Assembly (NCBI RefSeq): GCF_024171565.1
Contig: NZ_JALJZZ010000001.1
Coordinates: 186,001 to 250,000, forward strand
Direction of reading: 5' to 3'
DNA from: Okibacterium sp. HSC-33S16
GTDB lineage: Bacteria; Actinomycetota; Actinomycetes; Actinomycetales; Microbacteriaceae
Length of the DNA stretch: 64,000 nt
Part shown: positions 54,100-63,920 of the stretch, piece by piece
Layout of the letters: each line of letters starts with the position of its first letter
Position numbering within the stretch: position 1 is the stretch's first letter
The notes under the pieces: generated by a model
What the model saw: the letters and a program-made list of their open reading frames with translations, nothing else
Database searches by the model: none
What the model was told of the DNA's origin: nothing
Translations under genes and position numbers: made by a program

Positions 54100-55436
54100 A
54101 TCGTCTCGTCCTGGCTGCGGCTGAGTTGCACCTGGAGCCCCATGAGCGGTCCGACGAACCGGCGTTGGATGCGTCGGGCCGGGCCGAGCAGGCTCTGGAT
54201 CACGTATTGCCCGAGCAGCGCGCCGGCCGCAAGGGCGACCGCAATCGCGGCCGCCTCAAGCATGCTCAGCAGCCCGTTGATCGACCCGTCACTCAGTTCG
54301 AGCAGTCCACGGAACAGGCTGGCACCTGGGACGAGCGGCACGAGGGCGGAAACGACGAGCGGTAGGGCGGGAACCCGCGCGGCACGGGAGGCAAATGCGC
54401 TCAGCACGCCGACAACGAAAGCCGCAACGCCTCCGCTCCAGGCCACGCCGAAGTCCGACGTTACCACCGCGGTGAAGACGAGGTAGCCCAGCACTCCGAG
54501 CACGCAGACGGCCCAGAGGGCGCGGGCCGGAACATCGACGCCGAAGGCAAAGCCCACGACGATGATCACGCTGCCAACCAGAGCCCAGGTGACTCCCTCG
54601 AGAGTCGGCGGCACATACGGCTCGATGTTGAGCACAAGGCCGAACCGCGCCAGCAGCATACTGGTCCCGGCTACGCCGGCGACGAGCCCACCGGTGATGA
54701 GCAGTGCTTCGAGGATTCGCGCTGTACCGGTGACATAGAAGCCGGAGAGTACGTCCTGCACGGCGCCGAAGGAGGTGACACCGGCCAGCAGCATGATGAT
54801 GGTGGCCACCACGACGAGTGAAGAACTCGCACTCGGCTCGATCACGTGAACGAACGCGGCAACCAAGGGGCCGATCGCGCCTCCCGCGAGCGTCTGGTAG
54901 AACACCGAGATGCGGGTGCGGGCAAGCCAACTCGTCACCAGGTCGACCACGAAGGTCGCGATGAACGCGGCGACGATGACAAGCAGGCCGCCGCCGAGCA
55001 ACAGGGCGGCTCCTGCACCGACGAGGCTCCAGCCAACCCGGCGGACAATCTTCGGATAGGTCGGTTTCGCGCGGATGATGGCGTCTACCCGTGAGCGCGC
55101 CTCGGCGACGGAGACCGGGGCGTGCAACAGGTCACCGATGAGGGTCGACGTGTTGGTGAGACGGGTGTAGTCGAGGGTGCGGTACTTGACGTTGCGGCTC
55201 TTGGTGATGCCGTCGCCCGAGTCGGGATCGTCGTAAGACAGCGTGATCATCGTGTGTGTGACATCCGCTTCGCAGCCTCGAAGGCCGTAGGCCCGCGTGA
55301 CGGCCAGCATGGACGCTGTGGCGTCTTCGGCACTGGCACCGGACGCAAAGATGACTTCACCGCATCGGATCGCGAGGTCGAGAATGGAACGGCTGGCGTT
55401 TGTTCCGCCGGCGGGCGCGGACGACGCGAGTGCCAT
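54096..55436 (-). CDS. Threonine/serine exporter family protein (ThrE-like)
   Basis: A 446-residue membrane protein with an N-terminal ThrE domain (about 15-270, containing EVIFASGASAEDATASM and a hydrolase-like HTMITLSYDD stretch) and a C-terminal ThrE_3-type domain (about 290-430). Around ten helices. Corynebacterial ThrE exports threonine and serine. I use the ATG at 55436 behind GGGGA; a TTG at 55448 is in frame. Confidence 0.9.
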   Translation of the reverse strand: MALASSAPAGGTNASRSILDLAIRCGEVIFASGASAEDATASMLAVTRAYGLRGCEADVTHTMITLSYDDPDSGDGITKSRNVKYRTLDYTRLTNTSTLIGDLLHAPVSVAEARSRVDAIIRAKPTYPKIVRRVGWSLVGAGAALLLGGGLLVIVAAFIATFVVDLVTSWLARTRISVFYQTLAGGAIGPLVAAFVHVIEPSASSSLVVVATIIMLLAGVTSFGAVQDVLSGFYVTGTARILEALLITGGLVAGVAGTSMLLARFGLVLNIEPYVPPTLEGVTWALVGSVIIVVGFAFGVDVPARALWAVCVLGVLGYLVFTAVVTSDFGVAWSGGVAAFVVGVLSAFASRAARVPALPLVVSALVPLVPGASLFRGLLELSDGSINGLLSMLEAAAIAVALAAGALLGQYVIQSLLGPARRIQRRFVGPLMGLQVQLSRSQDETI

Positions 55437-55517
55437 GAAAATCCCCAAAGTTTGTTACCTCAAGGATGCCACGCGCAGCGGGCGTTCCCGGTGGCTCGAA
55501 ACGGTCCGGCCGTTCGT

Positions 55518-55523
55518 TATGAT
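55518..55523 (+). promoter_or_regulatory. -10 element of tRNA-Thr
   Basis: TATGAT, 12 bases before the mature tRNA 5' end. No convincing -35. Confidence 0.5.
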
Positions 55524-55535
55524 TGACAGGTCCAC

Positions 55536-55609
55536 GCCGCCTTAGCTCAGTTGGCCAGAGCAGCGCACTTGTAATGCGCAGGTCGTCGGTTCGAATCCGA
55601 CAGGCGGCT
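55536..55609 (+). tRNA. tRNA-Thr (UGU)
   Basis: Acceptor GCCGCCT/AGGCGGC, D stem GCTC/GAGC, anticodon loop CTTGTAA with anticodon TGT, T arm GTCGG-TTCGAAT-CCGAC, discriminator T. 74 bases, CCA not encoded; followed by CTCTTTT. Confidence 0.97.
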
Positions 55610-55678
55610 CTTTTCGCGAGATGCTTCCCGCAGTGAGACTGTGCCTCGCATCACGGAGAGAGATGGGACGCTGCCGTA

Positions 55679-56641
55679 GTGAATTCTTCCCCGTCGCGTC
55701 GGCTCCCGGCCTGGGCATCCTTGGTCCTCGCTGCGTTGTGCGGGGCCGGCATCGCCGTTCAAACGCGGATCAATGGTGCACTCGGAGTTTCACTCGGTGA
55801 CGGCTTCACGGCCGGGGTGATTTCCTTCGGCTCCGGGTTAGTGATTCTTCTCGTGGTGATGGTTCTGGTGCCATCGGGGCGGCGAGGGGTCCGGGCCGTC
55901 TGGACTGGTGTGCGCGACGGAAGTATGCCGGTGTGGAGTGTACTCGGGGGAGTGGCGGGCGCTTTTTTCGTCCTGTCGCAGGGTGTCACCGGTGCGGTGA
56001 TCGGAGTGGCTCTGTTTAGTGTTGCGCTGGTCGCTGGACAGACGATCTCGGGGCTCGTGCTCGATCGTCGTGGCTTCGGCTCGCAGTCACACGTGGGGTT
56101 CACCTGGCCACGGCTTACGGGAGCGGCGCTCACCGTCGTCGCCGTCGCTATCTCGATGTCGTCGCAGCTGCGTGGCGACTTCCCGGCGTGGATGTTGCTC
56201 ATGCCCCTGGTCGCGGGTTTCGGCAGCGGGTGGCAGAGCGCGGTCAACGGTCGGGTTCGAGCCCGCGCGGGCAGCGCCCTGTCCGCGACGTTCTTGAACT
56301 TCCTCATCGGCACCACTGCGCTCGTCATTGTTGCGGTCATTCGTAACGCTTTCGCCGGCTGGCCGACGACTCTTCCTGCCCAGCCGTGGCTCTACCTGGG
56401 TGGTGCTATCGGGTGCGTCTTCATCGGCGTCAACGCCTATCTGGTCAGCCACACCGGTGTGCTGGTTCTCGGTCTGGGCACTGTCACCGGTCAGCTTTTG
56501 ACATCGGTCGCCATCGACGCATTTGCTCCGGGAGCACACCCGCTGGCGGTGACGACCGTGCTCGGCGCGTTGCTCGCACTGATCGCGGTCAGTATTGCCA
56601 CGCTCCGAGTGCGGCCGCGCGACGCTAGGGAAGTCGGCTGA
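55679..56641 (+). CDS. DMT-superfamily transporter, YdcZ/DUF606 tandem type
   Basis: A 320-residue protein of about ten helices in two similar halves, each beginning near an AGxxxxxQxxxNG motif (GAGIAVQTRINGALG and GFGSGWQSAVNGRVR). This internal repeat is typical of YdcZ-type members fused head to tail. Substrate unknown. GTG start; the usual Shine-Dalgarno is weak. Its 3' end overlaps the convergent nitroreductase gene by 17 bases. Confidence 0.85.
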   Translation: MNSSPSRRLPAWASLVLAALCGAGIAVQTRINGALGVSLGDGFTAGVISFGSGLVILLVVMVLVPSGRRGVRAVWTGVRDGSMPVWSVLGGVAGAFFVLSQGVTGAVIGVALFSVALVAGQTISGLVLDRRGFGSQSHVGFTWPRLTGAALTVVAVAISMSSQLRGDFPAWMLLMPLVAGFGSGWQSAVNGRVRARAGSALSATFLNFLIGTTALVIVAVIRNAFAGWPTTLPAQPWLYLGGAIGCVFIGVNAYLVSHTGVLVLGLGTVTGQLLTSVAIDAFAPGAHPLAVTTVLGALLALIAVSIATLRVRPRDAREVG

Positions 56642-57161
56642 GAAACTCTTCGCCATCGATCACCTTGCGGTGGCCGACCTTGGCGTTCTCGGGAATTCCG
56701 CCGACGTAGAGCCAGCCGAGCAACTGCTCTTTCTTCGTGAGCCCGTGCAACTTTCGCACGGGCTTGGTCCGCGTGGTGTGACCGGTGCGCCAGATGACGC
56801 CCCAGCCGGCGTCTGCCAGTAGCAGGCTCAGGGTATGCGCGACGCCCGATGCGACAGCTTCCTGTTCCCAATGCGGAACTTTCGCGCTCTTCTTCGGGGA
56901 GACAACAACGGCGATTAAGAGCGATGCCCGAAGCGGCTTCTGCGACGGTTTGTCATCGTGTTCCGCCTGGGCGATCGCGTCGCCCAGGCGAACCCGGTCG
57001 TCACCACGCAACTCGATCAGCCGCCAGGGACGCAACGCCCCATGGTCGGCAACGCGAGCGGATGCCGCGACGAGCGGCACGAGGTCGTCATGCGTTGGTG
57101 CCTCTGCCGTCACCCGCGAATACGATCTCCTACCCTCGACCGCGGCGAGCACACCCGACAT
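56625..57161 (-). CDS. Nitroreductase-family protein
   Basis: A 178-residue FMN-dependent oxidoreductase fold: VEGRRSYSRV is the FMN-phosphate motif, VADHGALRPWRLIEL the middle motif, and GWGVIWRTGHTTR the RutE/YdjA-type C-terminal motif. It reduces nitro- or related compounds with NAD(P)H; the physiological substrate is unknown. Slightly shorter than average. Confidence 0.88.
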   Translation of the reverse strand: MSGVLAAVEGRRSYSRVTAEAPTHDDLVPLVAASARVADHGALRPWRLIELRGDDRVRLGDAIAQAEHDDKPSQKPLRASLLIAVVVSPKKSAKVPHWEQEAVASGVAHTLSLLLADAGWGVIWRTGHTTRTKPVRKLHGLTKKEQLLGWLYVGGIPENAKVGHRKVIDGEEFLSRLP

Positions 57162-57163
57162 TC

Positions 57164-57565
57164 TTAGTCTTGAGCCTTGAAGTTCAGCGCAATGGAGTTC
57201 ATGCAGTACCGGTCGCCGGTCGGCGTTCCGAAACCGTCATCAAAAACGTGCCCCAGGTGGGAGTCGCAGTTGGCGCACCGAACCTCAGTCCGAACCATTC
57301 CGAGTGACTTGTCTTCGATGAGCTTGACCGCTTCCGGTCGCACGGATTCGTAGAAGCTCGGCCAGCCACAGCCGGAGTCGAACTTCGTTCCGCTCTTGAA
57401 CAACTCGGCGCCGCACGCTCCACAGGTGTATACGCCGGCGCGGCTCTCGTCGAGCAGCTCTCCGGTCCACGGGCGTTCGGTCGCGGCTTCGCGAAGTACC
57501 GCGTACTGCTCCGGGCTCAGCTCGTCGCGCCACTGGTCGTTGGTCTTCTGTACCTGGTCTGTCAT
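57164..57565 (-). CDS. msrB: Peptide-methionine (R)-S-oxide reductase MsrB
   Basis: A 133-residue MsrB with structural zinc pairs Cys48/Cys51 (CGAC) and Cys97/Cys100 (CANC), HLGHVFDDG, catalytic Cys121 (RYCMNS) and Cys66 (CGWPSF) as possible resolving Cys. It repairs methionine-R-sulfoxide in proteins. GGAGAAG precedes the ATG. It ends two bases before the nitroreductase start, so they are co-transcribed. Confidence 0.97.
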   Translation of the reverse strand: MTDQVQKTNDQWRDELSPEQYAVLREAATERPWTGELLDESRAGVYTCGACGAELFKSGTKFDSGCGWPSFYESVRPEAVKLIEDKSLGMVRTEVRCANCDSHLGHVFDDGFGTPTGDRYCMNSIALNFKAQD

Positions 57566-57763
57566 GTTCTTCTCCTCCGCGAAAGTCTTCGCCTCCCATT
57601 TAACCCGCCACGCCCCCGCGATGTTCCCTTGTGACGGAATGCTGAGCGAAGGCTGAGCGTTCAGTTCAGGCCCACCCGTGTGCCCTCGCTGATCACACAG
57701 GATGTCGCGGTTAGGATTGCCACCGATGTGCAGGACAGGCCCGTGCCGGAGGGAAGACGAGTT

Positions 57764-58072
57764 GTGAGCGATACCGACAACCCAGCGCCCCAGCCCAGCC
57801 CGACGTCATCATCGACCTCTCGGAGTCTCACCGAGCGTGACATTGCCATTCTTGAGTTCGAGAACCGCTGGTGGCAGCACACAGGACAAAAAGAAGAGGC
57901 GATTCGCGACGCCTTTCAGCTTTCGCCTACCCGCTACTATCAGTTGCTGGGCGCGGTGATCGACACTCCAGCCGCGCTGCGGCACGATCCCATGCTGGTG
58001 AAACGTCTTCATCGACTGCGGGACGCCCGGCAGGCCACCCGCCGGGCGCGAGCCCGGGGCACCGCCGACTGA
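57764..58072 (+). CDS. DUF3263 protein
   Basis: A 102-residue protein: a disordered Ser/Thr/Pro N-terminus, then DUF3263 (about 22-85) with RDIAILEFENRWWQHTGQKEEAIRD-like text and LSPTRYYQLLGAVID, which resembles a helix-turn-helix. A small actinobacterial DNA-binding-like protein of unknown role. GTG start at 57764. The next gene, of LytR_C type, is 66 bases downstream, as in many relatives. Confidence 0.85.
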   Translation: MSDTDNPAPQPSPTSSSTSRSLTERDIAILEFENRWWQHTGQKEEAIRDAFQLSPTRYYQLLGAVIDTPAALRHDPMLVKRLHRLRDARQATRRARARGTAD

Positions 58073-58138
58073 CGGGTTCCCCCCGCCATTCCGGCGGACG
58101 TAGCCACCGACACAACATAGAGGACCAGACACAGCCAC

Positions 58139-58714
58139 ATGGCCGATCACTACGCCAAGGACAGGTTCGACGACATCCCGGACGATCTCAAACGCGTCGG
58201 TGCTCACCGTGCCCCGCCCAAGGCCGGCAGGGGTTGGCTTGTCTTCCTGTGGGCGGCGCTCGCCACAGTCGTCCTCGTCACGGCTGGAATTCTGGGTCTC
58301 TTTGCGCTCAGCGACCGGGTCAATTTCACCGACACGTCCACCACTCCAGCGACCGCGGTTCCTGAGCCGACGGAGACTCCCACCGCCGAAGCGACCATCG
58401 ATCCCGAGTCCATGGTGACCGTCCTCAACGGAACAGGCACGAAGGGCCTCGCCACCCGAGCCATCGAACAGTTGAACGGTGCGGGCTGGACACAGAACAT
58501 CACTCCGGGTAACGCCAGCGCAACGGACGTCACCACCACGACTGTGTACTACGAGGACGCCAGTCAGGAAGGCGCTGCTCGCGGTCTCGCGGAGGCGCTC
58601 GGCGTGACCAATATTCAGTTGTCCACCCAATTCCAGATTCCGGTGGAGGAAGGCGAAGAACCCATCCTGCAGCTCACCGTCCTACTCGGCTCCGATTTCG
58701 ACCCTGTGGAGTAA
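58139..58714 (+). CDS. Membrane protein with LytR C-terminal domain
   Basis: A 191-residue protein: cytoplasmic N-terminus, one helix (about 32-55), a Thr/Pro linker, then LytR_C (about 97-185; MVTVLNGTGTKGLATRAIEQL, TVYYEDASQEGAARGLAEAL). LytR_C domains bind cell-wall polymers or adapt LCP enzymes. No catalytic LCP domain is present. Confidence 0.88.
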   Translation: MADHYAKDRFDDIPDDLKRVGAHRAPPKAGRGWLVFLWAALATVVLVTAGILGLFALSDRVNFTDTSTTPATAVPEPTETPTAEATIDPESMVTVLNGTGTKGLATRAIEQLNGAGWTQNITPGNASATDVTTTTVYYEDASQEGAARGLAEALGVTNIQLSTQFQIPVEEGEEPILQLTVLLGSDFDPVE

Positions 58715-58730
58715 ATGGTGGCAGCCGAGT

Positions 58731-58753
58731 CCCGCCATGTTTCGGGCGGGTTT
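58731..58753 (+). terminator. Hairpin after the LytR_C gene
   Basis: CCCGCC (58731-58736) and GGCGGG (58745-58750) around an 8-base loop, followed by TTT. Confidence 0.55.
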
Positions 58754-58804
58754 CGCGTCCGTTCACGCTCGGTAACCATCCGCGACATTTGACAGAAAAA
58801 CCTA

Positions 58805-58832
58805 TTGCTACCGGCTGTTCTTTCATTAGTAT
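58805..58832 (+). promoter_or_regulatory. Candidate cspA promoter and start of a long leader
   Basis: TTGCTA (58805-58810), 16 bases, TAGTAT (58827-58832). Transcription would start near 58839, giving a 5' leader of about 134 bases before the cold-shock gene, the length typical of temperature-responsive cspA leaders. Confidence 0.5.
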
Positions 58833-58972
58833 CTGGAACTGGTCGAACATTTTGCTCCACAGTCTGCGCCACACCCGCAGAGTCGAGGGTCAGCACGATG
58901 GCCACACCGGATGTGGCGGACCCCAGCCAGCGCCTGCCTGGGTGGAGTGGAACACAGCAATTGGGAGTGACA

Positions 58973-59176
58973 ATGGCGAATGGAACCGTGAAGTGGTTCA
59001 ACGCTGAAAAGGGTTACGGGTTCATCACCGATGACGGAGCGGGGCAGGACGTCTTCGTCCATTACTCCGCCATCGACATGGGCGGATACAAGGTTCTCGA
59101 AGAAGGCCAGAAGGTTGAGTTCGAGGTCGGAACCGGTGCCAAGGGCCCACAGGCAGAGGCGGTGCGCCCGGTCTAA
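58973..59176 (+). CDS. cspA: Cold shock protein CspA
   Basis: A 67-residue single cold-shock domain: [16 protein letters not shown] (RNP1 region) and DVFVHYSAI (RNP2), both with the conserved aromatics. Binds single-stranded RNA/DNA and melts structure. ATG at 58973 with GGGAG upstream; an ORF reading further upstream crosses the leader. Confidence 0.97.
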   Translation: MANGTVKWFNAEKGYGFITDDGAGQDVFVHYSAIDMGGYKVLEEGQKVEFEVGTGAKGPQAEAVRPV

Positions 59177-59203
59177 CAGCCCAATTTCATCCCTCACCTT
59201 TCG

Positions 59204-59232
59204 CAATGCCGCCCGATTCCCGGGCGGCATTG
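59204..59232 (+). terminator. Terminator after cspA
   Basis: CAATGCCGCCCG (59204-59215) and CGGGCGGCATTG (59221-59232), a perfect 12-bp stem with a 5-base loop. Confidence 0.85.
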
Positions 59233-59251
59233 TCATGTCCGTCCGAACTGG

Positions 59252-59278
59252 CTTGCACTCGCAGGTGGAGAGTGCCAG
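59252..59278. promoter_or_regulatory. Second, degenerate CIRCE element
   Basis: CTTGCACTC, nine bases, GAGTGCCAG: each arm has two changes from TTAGCACTC/GAGTGCTAA but the 9-base spacer is exact. It overlaps the promoter -35 and spacer. Confidence 0.65.
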
Positions 59279-59281
59279 AAT
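59253..59281 (+). promoter_or_regulatory. groEL2 promoter
   Basis: TTGCAC (59253-59258), 17 bases, CAGAAT (59276-59281), starting near 59288, which lies in the perfect CIRCE. HrcA bound to either CIRCE would block it. Confidence 0.65.
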
Positions 59282-59285
59282 CGAA

Positions 59286-59312
59286 TTAGCACTCGCAATC
59301 ATTGAGTGCTAA
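59286..59312. promoter_or_regulatory. CIRCE element (HrcA operator)
   Basis: TTAGCACTC (59286-59294), nine bases, GAGTGCTAA (59304-59312): an exact match to the consensus, 36 bases before the groEL2 ATG. Confidence 0.97.
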
Positions 59313-60968
<1,656 letters not shown>

Positions 60969-60985
60969 TCCAAGTCAGTTTCATC

Positions 60986-61019
60986 GAACTGGGCGTCTCC
61001 TTCGGGAGGCGCCCAGTTC
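60986..61019. terminator. Terminator after groEL2
   Basis: GAACTGGGCG-TCTCC and GGAG-GCGCCCAGTTC pair around TTCG with one mismatch, about 14 bp, followed by GCGTTT. Confidence 0.9.
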
Positions 61020-61037
61020 GCGTTTAACCGGCGGTCG

Positions 61038-61331
61038 TTAGCCCATGCGGAAAAGATCGGCGTTGCCACGCTCGACCTCCTGGTACTGGGTACCGGCGCG
61101 TCCGAGCGCATGGTTGATGGTGCTGATGCTTTCTTCAACCCGCTGTTGCGTAGCGCGCCAGTCGGACACCACGCTTTGAAACGCGACCGACGCCTCGCCG
61201 GTCCACGTGCCCTGCAGCTCGGTGAGCTGCCGCATTAGCCCAGCCACCTCACTCTGGATGGTGTCGATGCTGCCGCGCACACGCGCGGTCGTTCCCATCA
61301 CAAGGTCGCTGTCGACCTGATATCTGGTCAT
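61038..61331 (-). CDS. WXG100 (ESAT-6-like) protein
   Basis: A 97-residue helical hairpin protein with the WxG motif at Trp43 (GTWTGEA) and helices on both sides. WXG100 proteins leave through type VII (ESX) secretion; the usual YxxxD/E signal appears as YQEVERG near the C-terminus. No partner or ESX gene lies nearby. GGAGG five bases before the ATG. The 138-base gap up to 61469 shows nothing else. Confidence 0.9.
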   Translation of the reverse strand: MTRYQVDSDLVMGTTARVRGSIDTIQSEVAGLMRQLTELQGTWTGEASVAFQSVVSDWRATQQRVEESISTINHALGRAGTQYQEVERGNADLFRMG

Positions 61332-61469
61332 GATGCCCTCCTCGGCAATCAGCCCCGACCGCCAGATGGTCGGGTCGGGATCGACAGTAAGACGATTGCG
61401 GGCCTTGGCCCGTTGCATCCGCTGTGCTGAGGAAAATGGCGCTCGACCGGATTTTGTGAGGGACGTCGA

Positions 61470-63218
61470 TTAGACGTTGGAGGGCGCCTCAACCGCGGCC
61501 GCGGGCTGGGCTTCTGGCTCGTGCGACTCATCGGCAGGAGCAGGCGTGTAAAGCGGCAGGGTGACGCGGAAGGTTGCGCCGCCTCCCGGTGTTTCGGTGA
61601 CGCTCACGGTACCGTTGTGGGCTGCAACGATGGAGGAGACGATGGCGAGACCGAGGCCGGATCCTCCGGTTTCGCGAGCGCGCGAGGAATCGGCACGCCA
61701 GAAGCGCTGGAAGATCTTTTCACGAATCTGCGGTGGCACGCCCTCTCCATGATCGATCACGGAGATGGTTGCGGTATGGGTGAGCGGATTCGCGGACACA
61801 CCAATCTCGAGCGGGCTCCCGGCCGGAGTGAAGCGCATGGCGTTGCCGATGAGGTTCGTGACAACCTGACGGAGCTTGTTCTCCTCGCCGAGGACGATGG
61901 CAGGGACTTCGGGCAGCGGCGATGGCTGGATGACGGGCAGATCACCGGAGAGCAATACGCCGGTGGGATCGGACCTACGGGGGCGCCTGCGAAGGCGCGC
62001 AAGCGTTGCGCCAGCGAAGGCGATAGGCCCGGTGGCCGGGGGTTCTTCCGCTGGCTGCGGCTTAGTGACGGTTTTCGACGGCGTCTTGTCAGCCTCGACA
62101 GGCGGAAGAGGGGCGGTCGGAGGATTGTCAACGACGGCTCGCACGACCCGGTCGGGCGCGGATGCGCTGGCATCCAGCGCGGCGTCACGGGCGATGGGGG
62201 AGAGGTCAACGGGCGCCATGACCATCGGCTTGGTCTCATCGAGTCGGGCGAGCTCGAGAAGGTCCTCGACGAGGCCGCCCATTCGGATCGCTTCTTTCTC
62301 GATGCGGTCCATCGCTTTGGCGACGTCTTCTGGCGTCTGCAGCGCGCCCATCCGGTACAGCTCCGCATAACCCCGAACGCTGACGAGCGGAGTACGAAGC
62401 TCGTGGCTGGCATCACCGACGAAGCGGCGCATCTGTTCGATGGTGCGTGCGCGGTCGGCGAAGGCCCGGTCAATGCGGGCAAGCATGGTGTTGAGGGACC
62501 GATTGAGTCGGCCGACCTCGGTATTGGGCGTTGATCCGGCCAGTCGTTGGCTGAAGTCGCCATCAGCGATGGCGGATGCGGTGCGTTCCACTTCGCGCAA
62601 CGGGTGGAATGCGCTCATCACCAGCACCCGGGTGAGCAGCGCGCCCAGGATGATGACGCCGAGACCGAAGCCGAAGAATATCGTGAAGAGGGTGGCGATG
62701 ATGGTGTCGGTCTCTCGCATTGAGACGGCAACGAGGATGACACCCATCTCACCCTGATGGTTCCACTGGTAGGGGACGATGACCGCGTGGAACAGCTCTT
62801 TTTTGTCGGCGGTGTGAAGCTCGAAGACCTTCTCGCCCTGGAACAGCGCCTCAGAGAGCGTGACCGTCGAGGGCACGATCGGCAGATCGCTCTTGTCACG
62901 GTTCTGCCAGGTCGCCGCTCGCAACTTGCCATCGGCGTCGTAGACGGCCGTGAAGTAGTCAGAGGAGACGGCTTCCTGCACCAATTCGCCGGCGTCATCG
63001 TCATCCTCGCCGTCGAGGTCCAGGAAGCCCGGAGGTGTTGGGGCCTGCGCGGCAGCCACAAGGTCGGCGTTGACTTTGCCCTCAAGGGCGGGCCGGAGCA
63101 TGGTCATGGTGCCGACGCCGGCAACAATAAGTCCGAAGGCAAGCACGAGTACCGTGACGCTGGTGATCTTCGTCCGAAGTGAAATCGCGTTCCACCACTC
63201 GGCTACTGAATCGTGCAT
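61470..63218 (-). CDS. Sensor histidine kinase with an unusual insertion in the ATPase region
   Basis: A 582-residue membrane kinase. Helix 1 (about 19-41), an extracytoplasmic sensor (about 42-170, with an acidic DLDGEDDDDAG patch), helix 2 (about 171-197), HAMP (198-250), HisKA with His272 (ASHELRTP), and HATPase with N459, DHGEGVP and GGSGLGLAI. Between HisKA-side strand VDLSPIARDAALDA and the N-box lies about 75 Pro/Arg-rich residues (about 362-438). OmpR-type partner just upstream. Signal unknown; resembles mycobacterial TcrY/MprB-like kinases. Confidence 0.92.
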   Translation of the reverse strand: MHDSVAEWWNAISLRTKITSVTVLVLAFGLIVAGVGTMTMLRPALEGKVNADLVAAAQAPTPPGFLDLDGEDDDDAGELVQEAVSSDYFTAVYDADGKLRAATWQNRDKSDLPIVPSTVTLSEALFQGEKVFELHTADKKELFHAVIVPYQWNHQGEMGVILVAVSMRETDTIIATLFTIFFGFGLGVIILGALLTRVLVMSAFHPLREVERTASAIADGDFSQRLAGSTPNTEVGRLNRSLNTMLARIDRAFADRARTIEQMRRFVGDASHELRTPLVSVRGYAELYRMGALQTPEDVAKAMDRIEKEAIRMGGLVEDLLELARLDETKPMVMAPVDLSPIARDAALDASASAPDRVVRAVVDNPPTAPLPPVEADKTPSKTVTKPQPAEEPPATGPIAFAGATLARLRRRPRRSDPTGVLLSGDLPVIQPSPLPEVPAIVLGEENKLRQVVTNLIGNAMRFTPAGSPLEIGVSANPLTHTATISVIDHGEGVPPQIREKIFQRFWRADSSRARETGGSGLGLAIVSSIVAAHNGTVSVTETPGGGATFRVTLPLYTPAPADESHEPEAQPAAAVEAPSNV

Positions 63219-63230
63219 TACACCGTTCGT

Positions 63231-63920
63231 TTACGCCTTCGCTGTTTTCAGCATGTAGCCGAACCCGCGCTTGGTCTGGATGAGAGGTTCTGTCGAGAAC
63301 TGGTCGAGCTTCCTCCGGAGGTAGGAAATGTAGCTCTCGACGATGCCAGCATCCCCGTTGAAGTCGTACTCCCAGACGTGGTCAAGAATCTGCGCCTTGC
63401 TTAGCACCCGGTTGGGGTTGAGCATGAGGTAACGCAGCAGCTTGAATTCAGTCGGGCTGAGTTCGATTGGTGTTTCTCCGACGAGTACCTCATGAGTGTC
63501 TTGGTCCATGGTGAGTTCGCCGGCGCGGATGACAGCATCCTCATCAGCATGCATTGTGCGCCTGAGGATTGCCTTAATGCGGGCGACGATCTCGTCGAGA
63601 CTGAACGGTTTGGTGACGTAATCGTCGCCGCCAACCGTAAGGCCCATGATCTTGTCTTCGGTGTCATCCTTTGCGGTGAGGAACAGGATGGGCGCGGTGT
63701 ATCCGGCTGAACGGAGACGCTTCGTCACGCCGAAGCCGTTCATGTCGGGAAGCATGACGTCAAGAATGATCAGGTCAGGCTCTTCTTCGAGAACAGCGGA
63801 GATGGCCTGGGCTCCGTTTCCGACGGCTCGCACGGCGAAGCCAGCGAAGCGGAGGCTCGTTGTGAGCAGATCGCGGATGTTCGGTTCGTCATCGACAATG
63901 AGAATGCGTGGTCCAGTCAT
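63231..63920 (-). CDS. OmpR-family response regulator
   Basis: A 229-residue regulator: Asp54 (LIILDVMLPD) is the phospho-acceptor, FLTAKD and YVTKPFSLDEI the rest of the pocket, and LLRYLMLNPNRVLSKAQILDHVWEYDF plus SYISYLRRKLD the winged helix. It is 12 bases before the kinase gene. On the minus strand GATACT (63927-63932) lies six bases before the ATG, so it is probably leaderless. Resembles TcrX/TrcR-type regulators. Nothing is recognised in the remaining 80 bases to the window edge. Confidence 0.93.
   Translation of the reverse strand: MTGPRILIVDDEPNIRDLLTTSLRFAGFAVRAVGNGAQAISAVLEEEPDLIILDVMLPDMNGFGVTKRLRSAGYTAPILFLTAKDDTEDKIMGLTVGGDDYVTKPFSLDEIVARIKAILRRTMHADEDAVIRAGELTMDQDTHEVLVGETPIELSPTEFKLLRYLMLNPNRVLSKAQILDHVWEYDFNGDAGIVESYISYLRRKLDQFSTEPLIQTKRGFGYMLKTAKA

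Noticed and set aside
58789..58794. A perfect TTGACA upstream of cspA
   Set aside because: No acceptable -10 lies 16-18 bases downstream; TTGCTA-N16-TAGTAT further on is a better promoter.
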